Source: Ampullaceana balthica
Taxonomy: Eukaryota > Mollusca > Gastropoda > Lymnaeidae
DNA: 64,000 nucleotides
Reading direction: 5' to 3'
Assembly: GCA_944989445.1 (NCBI GenBank)
Contig: CALYLW010000423.1
Span: 226,001-290,000 of the forward strand
Shown one piece after another: positions 10,722-20,825 of this stretch. Below the pieces are notes generated by a model. It did no database searches. It was given only the letters and a program-made list of their open reading frames with translations, and had not been told where the DNA came from. Position 1 is the first letter of the stretch. Every line of letters begins with the position of its first letter. Made by a program: the position numbers and the translations under genes.

Positions 10722-10914
10722 AGAGGCGTCTCAAGGTTTGGTGTCACCCAGCGTGGTAGGGCATGGTGTCACCCCCTCACAACTGACCACGTATACCTTC
10801 TTTGAGTTGCCAGTTCCAAATGACGCGAACATACAGAATTGCACACTTCAGTGTCACCCCTTTGATGGTGTCTCCCGGTGCGGGTCGCACTCCCCGCACC
10901 CCTTAGTGACGCCT
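10722..10914. mobile_element. Degraded hAT-like MITE
   Basis: The left end GCAGAGGCGTCTCAAGG... and the inverted right end (reverse complement AAAGGCGTCACTAAGGGG...) are imperfect inverted repeats. GGTGTCACCC-type motifs recur inside. The end resembles the CAGTGGCGTCACTAAGGGGG end at about 33503, so the two are probably relics of one hAT-type family. It has no coding capacity. Confidence 0.5.
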
Positions 10915-11088
10915 TTGATAACACAACCAATAACCTTTCATTGTTTAGAAAAACAAAAGAAAGAATCACACCGTTGTTCACGACTATTGCAATATGCATA
11001 TATATATTTATAATTTATATAAATAAAAGGGAAAAAAGACTCCATTTTGAAATGATTCCCGAAATCTAGTCTAAAAAAAACTTTTTTT

Positions 11089-11320
11089 ACCACGTTTTTA
11101 TTAACTCGCTTTCGTTGGGCATTGTTTGTTTGTTTGTCCAAGATTTTTTCAAATCTGCCAACGTAAAATTGAACCACTTCTGATGGTCCTAGAGATCTGA
11201 AAATTTTACCACAGATAGATCTTGGATGACAATGCATTGTATCAAAATTTCAGATCGATCAAATGTACCGTTATTAAATTATTGAACTTTTAAGTTTATC
11301 TATAGTCTATATAAAAGCAT
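11089..11320 (+). repeat. GATCGATC-core dispersed repeat, subfamily 2
   Basis: The copy has ATTAACTCG near its left side, then a (TTTG)n microsatellite (about 11125-11138). Then come a segment with TTGAACCACTTCTGATGG and the family core GTATCAAAATTTCAGATCGA followed by a GTACCG...ATTAAATTA block. A second copy of this subfamily lies inverted at 54437-54606, where the microsatellite position is occupied by (GGAT)n. No coding capacity. Confidence 0.7.
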
Positions 11321-11485
11321 CTGTACCGTCGGCTTTTGTTGACATCTGTGAGTTCGCCCCGTGACCACATCACAATGTTTTTAAAACGTTGGGCGGGCGC
11401 TTGTGAGGTGTTTGGTAAAATAAAATAGAGGTAAAAAAATATTTTTAAAAACCAGGTTGTTATAAGTGGACCAAAAAGAATAAAA

Positions 11486-11836
11486 TAAATAGAAGTAAAA
11501 AAAAGATTTTTAAAAACCACGTTTTTATAAGCGGACTAAAAAGAAGAAAATAATTTAAAACTTATTACTTCAAGTACTTCGATTTAATAAGACTAAAAAC
11601 GTGGGGTGGGTGTTTGGTATACAAATTAAAGATTTCTAATTTAGAAGGCAAAAGAGAGATCTATAAGTGAGAGAATGAGTGAACCGCATATCTTAAACCT
11701 CATAAGCGCCCGCCCCACGTTTTTAGTCATATTAAATCGAAGTACTTGAAGTAATAAGTTTTAAATTATTTTCTTCTTTTTAGTCCGCTTATACAAAACG
11801 TGGTTTTTAAAAATCTTTTTTTTACTTCTATTTATT
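11486..11836. mobile_element. Foldback element, about 130-bp arms
   Basis: The left arm 11486-11613 is repeated in inverted orientation at 11706-11836, separated by about 92 bp. Matching blocks include AATAAATAGAAG, ACCACGTTTT...TATAAGCGGACT, GAAAATAATTTAAAACTTAT and ACTAAAAACGTGGGG. The arms are nearly identical apart from a few indels. This suggests recent formation or continuing correction between arms. It has no open frame. The same style (GGACTAAAAAGAAGAAAATA near a GTGGGGCG end) recurs in the foldback pair at 53648-54096. Confidence 0.8.
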
Positions 11837-11839
11837 AAA

Positions 11840-12335
11840 AACCAAGAGTTTTTGGTATAAGACGAATCTACAGTTGATTCACTTGAAAAGCGTGGGCAAT
11901 ATCTGTAGCCACATCACTGAGTGAATGCCACGATTGGTGTTCATAACGTTGGTAGTGACGAGAGCTGTGATTTGGACCTGTCACTTTAAGTTTTCATCCC
12001 ATGCTTAAGTTGATAGTTCAGCAAAAGATATTCTAATTTCATGCACAGACATTGTTTAGCCAACATCTTGTTTACCTAAACTTAACTCCGTGCCCGTTTT
12101 AAGGCGTATTATTTGATTACAGAGAAGGAGCGGCTGTAATACATAAGACTAACAAACCAACAACATTTAATAATAATAACACTCTATATATATAATTCTC
12201 TTCGTGAGACCACGCGAGACACCACGCAAGTATGTGCAACTGAGCATGACGAATGACCCTGGCTGGGGTCAACCAATGTATCGAGACCAACAATGGTCCT
12301 AGCGTTTCACTTGCATTGTACCTTCACAGAATAAC
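11840..12335. other. Unassigned DNA
   Basis: AT-rich sequence with a short TA run near 12187. No gene or repeat arms were seen. Confidence 0.35.
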
Positions 12336-12337
12336 GT

Positions 12338-12410
12338 GGGATTTGTAGTGTACTGGTTATCACGTCCGCCTTATACGGTTGAGGTCCTGGGTTCAAGCCC
12401 AAGCGAAATC
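12338..12410 (+). tRNA. tRNA-Val-like pseudogene or SINE head
   Basis: The sequence contains a good A box (TAGTGTACTGGTTATCACGT) and B box (GGTTCAAGCCC), in the order and spacing of a nuclear tRNA. Overall wording is close to tRNA-Val. The acceptor stem has lost about one base (GATTTG against AAATC). The anticodon stem is broken (TCCGC against GGTTGA), and the loop CTTATAC would give a TAT anticodon instead of a valine one. A T-run follows at 12412. It is better read as a decayed tRNA or tRNA-derived SINE head than a working tRNA. Confidence 0.45.
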
Positions 12411-12464
12411 ATTTTTAAAATTTTTTTAAACATGTCTGTGCCCGTTCTTTTACCCCTTTATTGC

Positions 12465-12670
12465 TGACACGCGGCGTAGCATACGCCACTAATAATTTAG
12501 TGACTGGTGAAGACTTCCTGAAAGACACAGTTGTCAAAATGGGGTGGGTTTAGGCAAACAACTGTGAGTGAATGAAAAGAAAGAACTCTGGAGAGACCCG
12601 CGGCGTAGCATACGCCGCAGACTTGCCCATCATAGACAGTGCAAAGAACGGTTGGGGGGGTGAGAGTACA
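12465..12670 (+). repeat. CGGCGTAGCATACGCCG repeat, copy 1
   Basis: The copy begins ACACGCGGCGTAGCATACGC, runs through TTTAGTGACTGGTGAAGACT and TGTTGTCAAAATGGGGTGGG-type sequence, and meets a second GCGGCGTAGCATACGCCGC palindrome near 12600. A close copy lies at 23127-23283 and an inverted partial copy at 13262-13445. No coding capacity; class unknown. Confidence 0.75.
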
Positions 12671-12690
12671 GACGCAAAAAGCAGCACTAA

Positions 12691-12991
12691 TGTCACGTGT
12701 GAATCGCGTGTTTAATGACGGAGAGGTCACGTGAGTGAAAGCGCGGAAAGAAATGGGGTAGAAGGTTAGAGAGTATAATCAGTGTTGGAGAATTCTGGTG
12801 TCATGGCGGATGTGTGCCTGAGTATTCCAAGTTGTATTACCTCAAATTATATGTTATGTTATGTGCATAGTGTAGACATTAAAGTTGTTTTATTGAAACC
12901 AGTTCTTCAGAGGATTATTGTATGCAAGGTTATGTATTGAGAGAACGCCTACAAGATATATTAATAAGTAAAACATAACAAAGAGGTTACA
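12691..12991 (+). mobile_element. Solo LTR of the Ty3/gypsy-type family
   Basis: The LTR begins TGTCACGTGTGAATC and ends AACAAAGAGGTTACA, with the conserved ACATTAAAGTTGTTTTATTG (polyadenylation-type ATTAAA) and GAGAACGCCTACA blocks seen in the other LTRs at 46230 and 58956. It is flanked on both sides by the 5-bp duplication ACTAA (12686-12690 and 12992-12996). A perfect TSD around one LTR is the signature of recombination between the two LTRs of a full element. It contains two CACGTG E-boxes and an ATGGCGGA motif. Confidence 0.92.
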
Positions 12992-13187
12992 ACTAAGTAA
13001 ATAAAAAATAGCGAGTAAACGTGAAGACATCCACACTGAGCTTGATGTTACCCGCCTCCCATTTACATCCCTTAAACATAAACTGTGATTGGCTGACCCT
13101 AGCGAGGGTTAGTGAGAATTTGGGTTGTTAATTGCGTGTTGTTTTTTGTTTGTTTTGTTGTTGTTTTTTTTGTTAGTTTTTTTTTAA

Positions 13188-13262
13188 ACCGATTATCGAT
13201 TATGTAACTCCGATTTTTAATCGATTATCATTTTATAGCTGGCTTCATAGAAGTTAGGGATG
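13188..13262. repeat. Possible hAT-type end with ATCGATTA inverted motifs
   Basis: ACCGATTATCGATTATGTAA and a second ATCGATTATC surround a short AT segment, ending in TTAGGGATGTACCGA. This wording resembles terminal regions of some hAT elements. No partner end was found, so the call is weak. Confidence 0.25.
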
Positions 13263-13445
13263 TACCGAATTTTGCCTGCAAATGTCTCGAAGCCAATAAT
13301 GAGTTGGCATCCCCCCCTCCCCTCCAACCGACGTTCACTCGCGTTGTTTTCATTTCTTCGTGTTGTAGTTTGTGTCCGTTCTTTCTCCACGTTCTTTGCA
13401 CTCTCCGTGAGCAAGTCTGCGGCGTATGCTACGCCGCGGGGCGTC
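13262..13445 (-). repeat. CGGCGTAGCATACGCCG repeat, inverted partial copy
   Basis: Read on the minus strand it begins CCCCGCGGCGTAGCATACGC, continues with GCAGACTTGC and then AGTGCAAAGAACG. It matches the downstream part of the copy at 12597-12660. Short open frames on both strands across it have no recognisable product. Confidence 0.6.
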
Positions 13446-13975
13446 CAATAATGATAATAAAACAGCAAAAGTTAATAATTTGTTGAAAATTTGCTAAGAG
13501 ATATTGCATCATTGCTTGGGAATATTTCGTAATCTAATGGCAGTAAAATTAGAATCCATAAGATCAAGAAGTTGTCGAAAAGACACTTTTCATTAAATTA
13601 ATAATATTGAGTATGAGGTTACGGAATGAACAAATGAAACTATTACGAAACAACTGGAAGAAATAATTATCACGTGTATCATCCATCGTGAAGAACAGGG
13701 ATCCTCAAAAATAGAATAATTTTAGTAAACGGTAGTATTTTGCAAGGATAAAATAATAATTAAGATAAAATTGATATAAGTTTAGACAAGCGTGTTACTG
13801 TATGAAATAAAGTAATTTTTAATACAAATTTTTGTATTAAAAAGCACTTTGCATTATTGTAATTTAGAATACATCTAAATTATGCACAGAACATGACAAT
13901 CCTATAGGCAAAAAGGACTACTCAAACATTATGTGAACACATATGGGTGTGACTGCAATCAGGCTTATAGATAAA
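13446..13975. other. AT-rich unassigned DNA with a small perfect hairpin
   Basis: No gene. At 13816-13843 a perfect 13-bp inverted repeat (TTTTTAATACAAA, 2-nt spacer) is present. Confidence 0.45.
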
Positions 13976-13979
13976 TAGA

Positions 13980-14175
13980 TGGATAACATGTAAACAGGGT
14001 ATGAGTGAGCCTGACAGGACGTAACAAAACACCCAACATTTCGGCAAAGAGCCTTCTTCAACGAACAAATAGTACACAAATAAAACGAATATACAGAAAT
14101 AAAAAACTTAGCTGCTGTGAAATCCAGAGACAAAGAGAGCTCAGGCTCACTCATACCATGTTTACATGTCATCCT
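13980..14175 (-). mobile_element. Penelope-like remnant with inverted ends
   Basis: The block GTATGAGTGAGCCTGA(C) at about 13999-14014 recurs inverted at about 14139-14156, and both are flanked by ACATGTAAACA-type sequence. On the minus strand the interior reads TTGAAGAAGGC...GCCGAAATGTTGGG. Wording of the type CTGAAGAAGGC...GCCGAAACG is typical of Penelope-like elements, whose terminal repeats hold hammerhead ribozymes. There is no reverse transcriptase here. The assignment rests on this short motif and on the inverted flanks. Confidence 0.45.
14015..14062 (-). ncRNA. Hammerhead-ribozyme-like motif, probably inactive
   Basis: On the minus strand: a core-like TTGAAGA, a short stem II (GGC-loop-GCC), GAAA, then TGT...ACG able to form a 3-bp stem III closed over a 13-nt loop, and a GUC-type cleavage triplet. 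The order matches a hammerhead with the minimal stem III known in Penelope-like elements. The first core base is T where C is required, and stem I pairing is poor, so activity is unlikely. Confidence 0.35.
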
Positions 14176-14179
14176 TCAT

Positions 14180-15885
14180 CTATTACTCAAACAATAGATG
14201 CTCAAACTATCTTAGTTGTCCCAATATTCACATTTAAATAGCTCAAAAGTTTTGGTTTTATTCAATAACAAGCGATAAACATTTAAATAACTAAAATTAC
14301 CTTTTAGAGGCCTTTTGTAAATAAATTTTTAAAACATAAAAACTATAAAAACTATAAAAATAGCTGTTGCTTTGGAGAGTTTCTAGTTCATTCCAAGGTT
14401 ACGGGCGTAGTTATCAGTTGCCTTAAAAATGGAAAGATGACCTTCATATTGGAAATAAATTAAATGCATTTTATTTTATTGTTAAACAATAATGGAGTGT
14501 TTATTTTATGAATACAATGTGTTTTGCTCGACTCATTAAACTTACTGAAAAATAATGATAGAAACCTCTCTATTAGAAACATCCAATCAGTAGGAAATAA
14601 TTATTGTAAACTTCTAGAGCTGAAATTAATCATTGAGGTAGACACGTTGGTATTATCTTGATATTATCCTGTCCCCTTTTACCGACACACGAGGACCACT
14701 GTAACCTACCCACGTGATTCAGTGACTACGCCACCGAGCCGAGCTCATTGTTATTAAAAATGTAACTTTAACGTTAGCCCTACCGGAAGCCAATCGACTC
14801 ACTGAAATACCACAGCACAATAATTAATCTGTTCATGTGTCCCCCGGGGCTGTTGTAGAATCTTTTAAAGAGAGTGGTTAGACGATGATGACTTACCACC
14901 ATGCGGTGTCACCCTCCCCCCACCACCCCACTCCCCCTAAACCTCAGACCAGCCAGCATCTCCGTCCCTTACTTAGCACCACGCTTCACAGTACTTCACA
15001 CATCCCTCTTGATCTGCGTCGTGTTTAGCGGAACCAGATTGCAGGAATTATATACGTAGTCATGACTGCAGCCGTGACAGGCGTAATCTCGTGGCGAAGG
15101 TGTCGCATTAAAGTTCGATCGTATGAGAGTGAGGCTACCATAGGTATCAGAAAAAAAGTATAAGTAGATGAACGACTAGTTGTCCCACGACTAAATTTGC
15201 ATGTTGTACTGGAGTGGATAATTAATTTGTTTTTCAATTTTCTATTTTTGAAGATGAACTTTAAAGAGTAAAAATTTTAAGAAGATACACACATATAGAG
15301 GTAGAATGTTATTGCCAGTTGTTTAGAAGACACGTTATCCGAGGTTTTTTTTTGTATGAGGATATAAGAAGTCTTTTTAAAACCAAATTTTAAACATCAT
15401 TTTTTTAATGCAACAAAAATAAAGAGATTAATCAATTATGTTTAAGTAAACTGTTTTTTAAAGACTATAAATTCGTATTTTTCTACAGACGAAAACATGG
15501 CAAACTATAAACATATACACACTTGAAAAGCTTCACACCCTTGCAAACATTTAAAATATGACATTTTTATATTTTATTTGTGTTTTTATTTAAATATCCG
15601 TATGTTTCTCGCATCGTTTAATTTGTTACTTTCTTTTTAGTGTGATGAAGTATGAGAAGGAATATGAAATATTTTGTCAAGCAATTACATATGCAGTCAC
15701 CAAAAGTAAAAAGGAATCACGCATAAGAATTCGATTCGTTGTCTGAATCCTGTATCAAATAAATTTAATATCCAACAAGGCCATTTACTGTTAGCCTATA
15801 GACCTAATCAAAGAACAGAAACCTCTCGATTGAAAGTAACCAATGACCTCTGTTCTTACTGGACAGTGGTTACGTCACTATCCTG
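14180..15885. other. Unassigned AT-rich DNA
   Basis: No supported gene or repeat across about 1.7 kb. A few short open frames (for example minus strand 15025-15237) match nothing I recognise. Confidence 0.35.
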
Positions 15886-15894
15886 ATCCTGTTA

Positions 15895-16130
15895 AATCTC
15901 AGTGCCGCCTTTGGTACCATTGACCATCAGACGCTTTTCAGAACCCTTTAAAGGTAGTTTAGAATTTCTGGTTAGGTGCAAGCTTTGTTTCAATCCTACC
16001 TCTTCAACAGATCGCATGTGGTCTCTGAGCACGGTTATTTCTATGACATAGATGACTTGGTGTATGGAGTGACTCGTAGTTCCGTTTTGGATGCTGTCAT
16101 TTTCAAAATTTATACCAGGTCATTTCTTCT
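15895..16130 (+). pseudogene. LINE reverse transcriptase fragment (CR1/jockey-like)
   Basis: In shifting frames the plus strand reads LSAAFGTIDHQTL, then a FQSYLFNRSHVV block, then DLVYGVTRSSVLDAVIFKIY. These correspond to the DLSAAFDTIDH, SYLxNRxQ and GVPQGSVLGPxLF blocks of LINE reverse transcriptases. The aspartate of the first catalytic motif is replaced by glycine (AAFG), and stops interrupt the link. The later catalytic box is missing. It is an old, short relic. Confidence 0.75.
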
Positions 16131-16194
16131 ACTGTTGGGAAAGCATGCAGTTAAAGCAGATGATAAGCAGCTGTAAACACACTCATCTCTCTCT

Positions 16195-16760
16195 TTTTGA
16201 CTCAACCGTTCCGGCCAGCCCGAAAATCGCATTGTGATTCTGGGTAGACATTTTTCGCCATAATTTACAGGCGTGCAAGGACCACTCTGGCAAAGTCCTT
16301 TACCCTCAATACCCATTAGGGATAGTTGTTGCAATCGCTGCGACAACCTTTTTTTTTGTAAAGCGTGACTATTTTGGCGTCCCGCATATCCTGTGGGATG
16401 TGGCCGTGTTCCAGCAATCGCATATGAGCTCACGCAGAGGCTTCAGTAGTGCTGGCTGGCCGTGCTTAAGGACTTTATCAGAAATGCCATCGTTACCCGG
16501 AGCCTTCCCATTACTCAGATGATCAAGGGCCTTACTAAGCTCTTCTATTGACGCTGGAGCATCAAGCTGATCTAGAACTGATAAATCTGGGATTCTCTCT
16601 AGGGCAGAGTCCGATACTGCATTATGTGTTACATAGAGTTCTAGGTAGTACTCAGCACTGCGCTGCATCTGCTTGTCTTGTTCTGAAATCATCTCTCCTG
16701 TCTTTGACTTGAGTGGAGCTGACTTTGAGAATGAGGGTTTGAGATTTTCTGGTAGCTAGT
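16195..16760 (-). pseudogene. LINE reverse transcriptase fragment, second family
   Basis: The minus strand carries the pre-catalytic RT region. One 107-aa frame (16692 down to 16369) has EELSKALDHLSNGKAPGNDG, the usual L..GKAPG.DGI block. After a frame change it continues with IPQDMRDAKIVTLYKKKG and, after more breaks, with YPESQCDFRAGR. The catalytic YADD region is not present. The GKAPG wording differs from the LINE at 49.1 kb, so this is a separate lineage or an older copy. It lies opposite in orientation to the neighbouring fragment. Confidence 0.85.
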
Positions 16761-16945
16761 ATCGATATACAGTTTACAAATCCTCCATGGATCTTGACTA
16801 CATCATTTCTGACAACGTATCTGCAAATAATTTTACCACTCACATACGTCGCCATGCCTACACCGCCATACGTCACATCAGCTAAATCCGTCACTACCTA
16901 ACAGTTGGTCAAAAAAAATCACTAATCTGTACTCTTGTTATTTTA

Positions 16946-17420
16946 AAATCTTTTATATTAACTCGTGGTGTCTGCACCCGCCCTTGTCGCCAAAACTTTT
17001 GATCGATTTTTAACCCACTTTCTCGTAAGCTAGCGAGCTGAAATTTAGCAAGCGGTTTTGTGGCGATGATAAAAACAAGGTATCAAAATTTCAGATCGAT
17101 CGCATGTACCGAAATTAAATTATTGATTTTTTAGATTATTTTATTTATTCCTATTTATCATGCTATTTTTTGTGATAGAGCGTCGCGGTGCGTATTATAT
17201 TGAACAACCTTTCTGTCGCGCAATAAGGTGCGTATTTTATTGACAACTCTTTTTATAAACATATTCCTGATCGGTGCGCATTATATTACACATGTTTTAC
17301 GACACAACTCCAATTTTGTATTTTTGGATGGTCTTGCGCTGCGTATTATAATGAACATTCTTTTAGTTACTTCTCGTACATAAAGGATTTATCGTCAAAA
17401 ACTTGTTTTTTACGGGTTTT
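16946..17420 (-). repeat. GATCGATC-core dispersed repeat, subfamily 1, copy 1
   Basis: This is an inverted copy of the repeats at 30098 and 41272. Read on the plus strand it begins TTTATATTAACTCGTGGTGT and ends with AAAGGATTTATCGTCAAAAA plus TTGTTTTTTACGGG. Between them lie the core GTATCAAAATTTCAGATCGA and phased GGTGCGTATTATATTGA-type motifs (four, about 17190-17350). The (CAAG)n microsatellite of the other copies is here nearly absent. No coding capacity. Confidence 0.88.
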
Positions 17421-18390
17421 TTTTATTCTAAGGCTAATATACACGAACTTATCCCTCCGCAACTCCATTCTCTTCATAGGCTCCCTGTACATGAAGGCAT
17501 TGATTACAAACTGTCCGTTCTCTGTCACAACTTCTTTTCCGACTAATGCACTTCCTGTCTTACTGAACTCCTTTATATCCACTAAACCTCTCGTCAGCTA
17601 CGCTCTTCTGCAGACACACGTATTCCTTCTGTTCCTGAGACACGCACTAACACAGTTTGCTAAATGTCTTTCTGTTTTTAAGTCCCTAAGCAGTGGTATT
17701 CTCTAACATTATACATTCGTAGTATTTCTACTACTATTACTACTATGGTCTTCAAAACTGCAATAAAACACATATCTTCAAACTGTACTTTGGAAATCAC
17801 CAATCAAATATGTGACGTGTATCCCTTTGTGAAAAACGTTCATGTATAAGATTTCTAAGCACGTATGAATGAATTCAGTTTTGACGTATTTTCATTTCAC
17901 TCCACTCTTAATGTACCTTCGTTATTGTTATGCAAAGTATCAAAATCATTTTTTTTAATGAAGAAAAAAAGGAATGAATTAAATTTTAAAAATGAACCAA
18001 ATCAAACATAAAATTCAAGCGGTTTGAAATTTTATGCAATTTTATCCCGGGAAATATGTCAAGATATAAACTTTATTATTTTTACTATCTAAATAATTGC
18101 TTCATAAATAAGGATCTGGTTCTGTTCTCCGAAAGAAAAAATCGAGATTAGCGTTTAATGTCAATCAAGGATATAACGGGAAACAATTCCTTAATTTCAA
18201 TAATATTGATTCATCCCATCCATTTTACTGTAGAGTTTATCTTATAGATTGCAGGACTTTCATACATTTCTTACTGAAAAACGCCACAGAATTTCATTCA
18301 TGCCTTCATGATCAAACGCGACAGAATTTTAGACTACTCACAATTATGAGAATGTATTTTCACTTACGCATGACTAACTACGTACAACCC
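17421..18390. other. Unassigned AT-rich DNA
   Basis: Short opposing open frames of about 71 aa occur at 17367-17706 with no recognisable product. Otherwise no gene or repeat was seen. Confidence 0.35.
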
Positions 18391-18670
18391 CACACGGCGG
18401 TCTAATATCCACACACGACCGGCTGATATCCACAGAGGGCCGACTAATATCCACACACGGTCGACTAATATCCACACACCACCGGCTTATACCCACACAC
18501 AGCCGACTAATATCCACACACGGCGATCTTATATCCACACACGGCCAGCTGATATCCACACACGGCTGGCTTATATCCACACACGGCCGGCTGATATCCA
18601 CACACGGCCAGCTGATATCCACACACGGCTGGCTTATATCCACACACGGACGGCTGATATCCACACACGG
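18391..18670. repeat. 21-bp minisatellite, about 13 copies
   Basis: The unit CGGCCAGCTGATATCCACAC plus A repeats every 21 bp, with variable bases in the CGGCC.GCT. part. Minus-strand frames read as cysteine-containing heptapeptides (VCGYQPA, CVDISRP) because 21 is 7 codons. Variation is concentrated at the same few positions in every unit. Confidence 0.92.
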
Positions 18671-18671
18671 A

Positions 18672-20035
18672 TAGTAAAGATATTTCGTTGTTAGAGATCG
18701 CAGCGACGGCACAATCCCACATTTCTCGTGCAAATTTCATTTCAAGATCAGGCGCATTAATCTACTATCATCCTAAACATCATAATTTATATACAGATAG
18801 TTTAAATCAGCTAAAGAAACAAGCATTGTCTCCCATGATCTCCACACAAGATTAGTAGACGTAGACAACAAATCCCTCTCACGGAGTGTTGACTAATTCC
18901 TACGAATCCGTCTTTGTGTAATCGAGTCCGCCCGGTCGGGCATTAAAACAACTCCTTGACAGCACACACGCCGGGATAAATGGCGGGTCAATTACAGGAT
19001 CGATACCTCTGATATAGAACAGTTTGTTTTAGGGCCAACGTTTGGTGTCAAATGTTTGTGATTTGACGATTTATGGTGAAAAGATCGTGGGGGAGGGGAG
19101 GGGAGGGGGAGGTATGGGGTGGCGAGCTCTCTTTCTTTTTTCCTTGCCAAATATCAATACGTGATTGTGAGAAAGATGGTTTTCTTTTAAAGAATTGGTT
19201 GGAATCAATGAGTGTATAGTTGTTAGAAATTAAGCGTGGGAGCAAAGTATTGTGCTACGGTAAGGGTACGAGTGAAGGAATGTTGCGAGTTTTGAGAGGG
19301 TAGTAGTGGCCTCAAGAATGGGTGAGAAAGTGCGGGGGAGATGAAGTGAGCGCTTGTGATGACAAGATGGTTTGGAGGCGAAATTAGGTATTTAAGGGAC
19401 TTAAAAAACACGTACTGGAACATTTGATGACATTTTCCCCCTCATAGTAATGCCCAACTTTTATTTTACTTTTTTTAGCAAAATGAAATAGTTTCTTTCA
19501 CATACTATTGTAGTAAATATTGTCAAAGTTATATTATTCAAGTCTAATTTATGCTTTACATTATAACCCTTTTAAAAAATCAGAAATGCAACGGAGAGAC
19601 ATTTGGAAACTCAAGCAATTGGTTGCTTAAGAAGTGACAAATGCTATGAGAGGCTGAATTAAAATCTCATTTAATTATATAAACTACACTGGTACGCTAG
19701 TGAACATTTTCAAATCGTTAATTTAACGTTTCTGAGCTAGAACCCGCGGGAAAAGATAAGTGGGCACACGCTAGCAGATTTGAGGAAGTCATTTGAAAGC
19801 GAGGCGAAAGCTGTTTACATCAAATTGTCCCAATTGAAGGCAAACCCCCCAAGACGAGCCAGATAAACTGATGTGGAAAAGCGTTTATGAGAATACACAG
19901 AATTGAGCAAAAGTATTGATACTTTTCCAGTGTTCCATCTGTGTTGCCTTGTGTTTGTTATTTGAAACACGTTGACTGCAATTTTTTTTCAGATAATATC
20001 CGTGGGTCTCATCTGAATAGAGGAGCGGCGCATCC
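18672..20035. other. Unassigned DNA
   Basis: No supported gene. It contains a purine-rich GGGGAGGGGAGGGG-type tract at about 19089-19115 with quadruplex potential. Confidence 0.35.
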
Positions 20036-20038
20036 AGC

Positions 20039-20113
20039 CAACAACAACAATAGCAATAATAACGACAACAACAGCAGCAACAACAACAATAACAAAAACA
20101 ACAACATTAACAA
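20039..20113. repeat. (AAC/AAT)n trinucleotide repeat
   Basis: An impure AAC/AAT/AGC run of about 75 bp. It gives an asparagine-rich stretch in a 112-aa plus-strand open frame (19941-20279), which I do not regard as a gene. Confidence 0.85.
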
Positions 20114-20756
20114 AGTCACATTCCAACGTATGCTTGGGTTGTATGCGCCTAGAGAGGTAGCTTCATATAAGGGCTTCTATGATAGAAAAGCAAACTCGAC
20201 CATATTGTATGTACATGACTCAGTATCAAAGCAAGTCTTGTTGTCTCGGAGTTTGTTGTATACCAGATTACAACATTAATTTTATCTTCAAGTTTAAGAG
20301 TTTGAAATACTCTCTTGGTACCAGAGTCAAACATTGGTGATGTTTTAGTTTCGCTGTTTGGCAATCAAGTAGTGACGATGACTAGAGTGAGTTTTGTTCA
20401 ATGATAACTTTGTTGTAAACGAGATGTAAAAGTGGCATTTAAAAACTAAGATCTGGATGGGTGGAAGTAGGTCCTTTCTATAAAACAAAATTCCATCTTA
20501 CTGACTAAAGTTGTGGGAAAGGATTTGGAATCATTGCTAGTTCGGAGTTATTACCATAAATATATTTACCACCAAATTACATTGAAAATTAAAAATAAAT
20601 TCTCAAACTTAACAATCACAATGTCCATCAATTTCTTTTAAAAAATGAAGATAAATTACCAGTATGTAATTAATTAGCAGCAAAGCAATTATAGCAAGGA
20701 TCAAGTGAGAAGAGGTCAAGATGATCTATCAAATAAATAACATTTTCAATTTTAAA

Positions 20757-20824
20757 CAAATTATCGGAACCATACAACACATTATCGGAACCATACAACA
20801 CATTATTGGAACCATACAACACAA
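20757..20824. repeat. 22-bp tandem repeat, 3 copies
   Basis: CACATTATCGGAACCATACA plus AC repeats three times. The third copy has TTATTGG. Short and of no evident function. Confidence 0.85.
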
Positions 20825-20825
20825 T

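Noticed and set aside
12338..12410. Functional tRNA
   Set aside because: Anticodon stem and acceptor stem are broken, though A and B boxes remain. Kept only as a pseudogene or SINE head.
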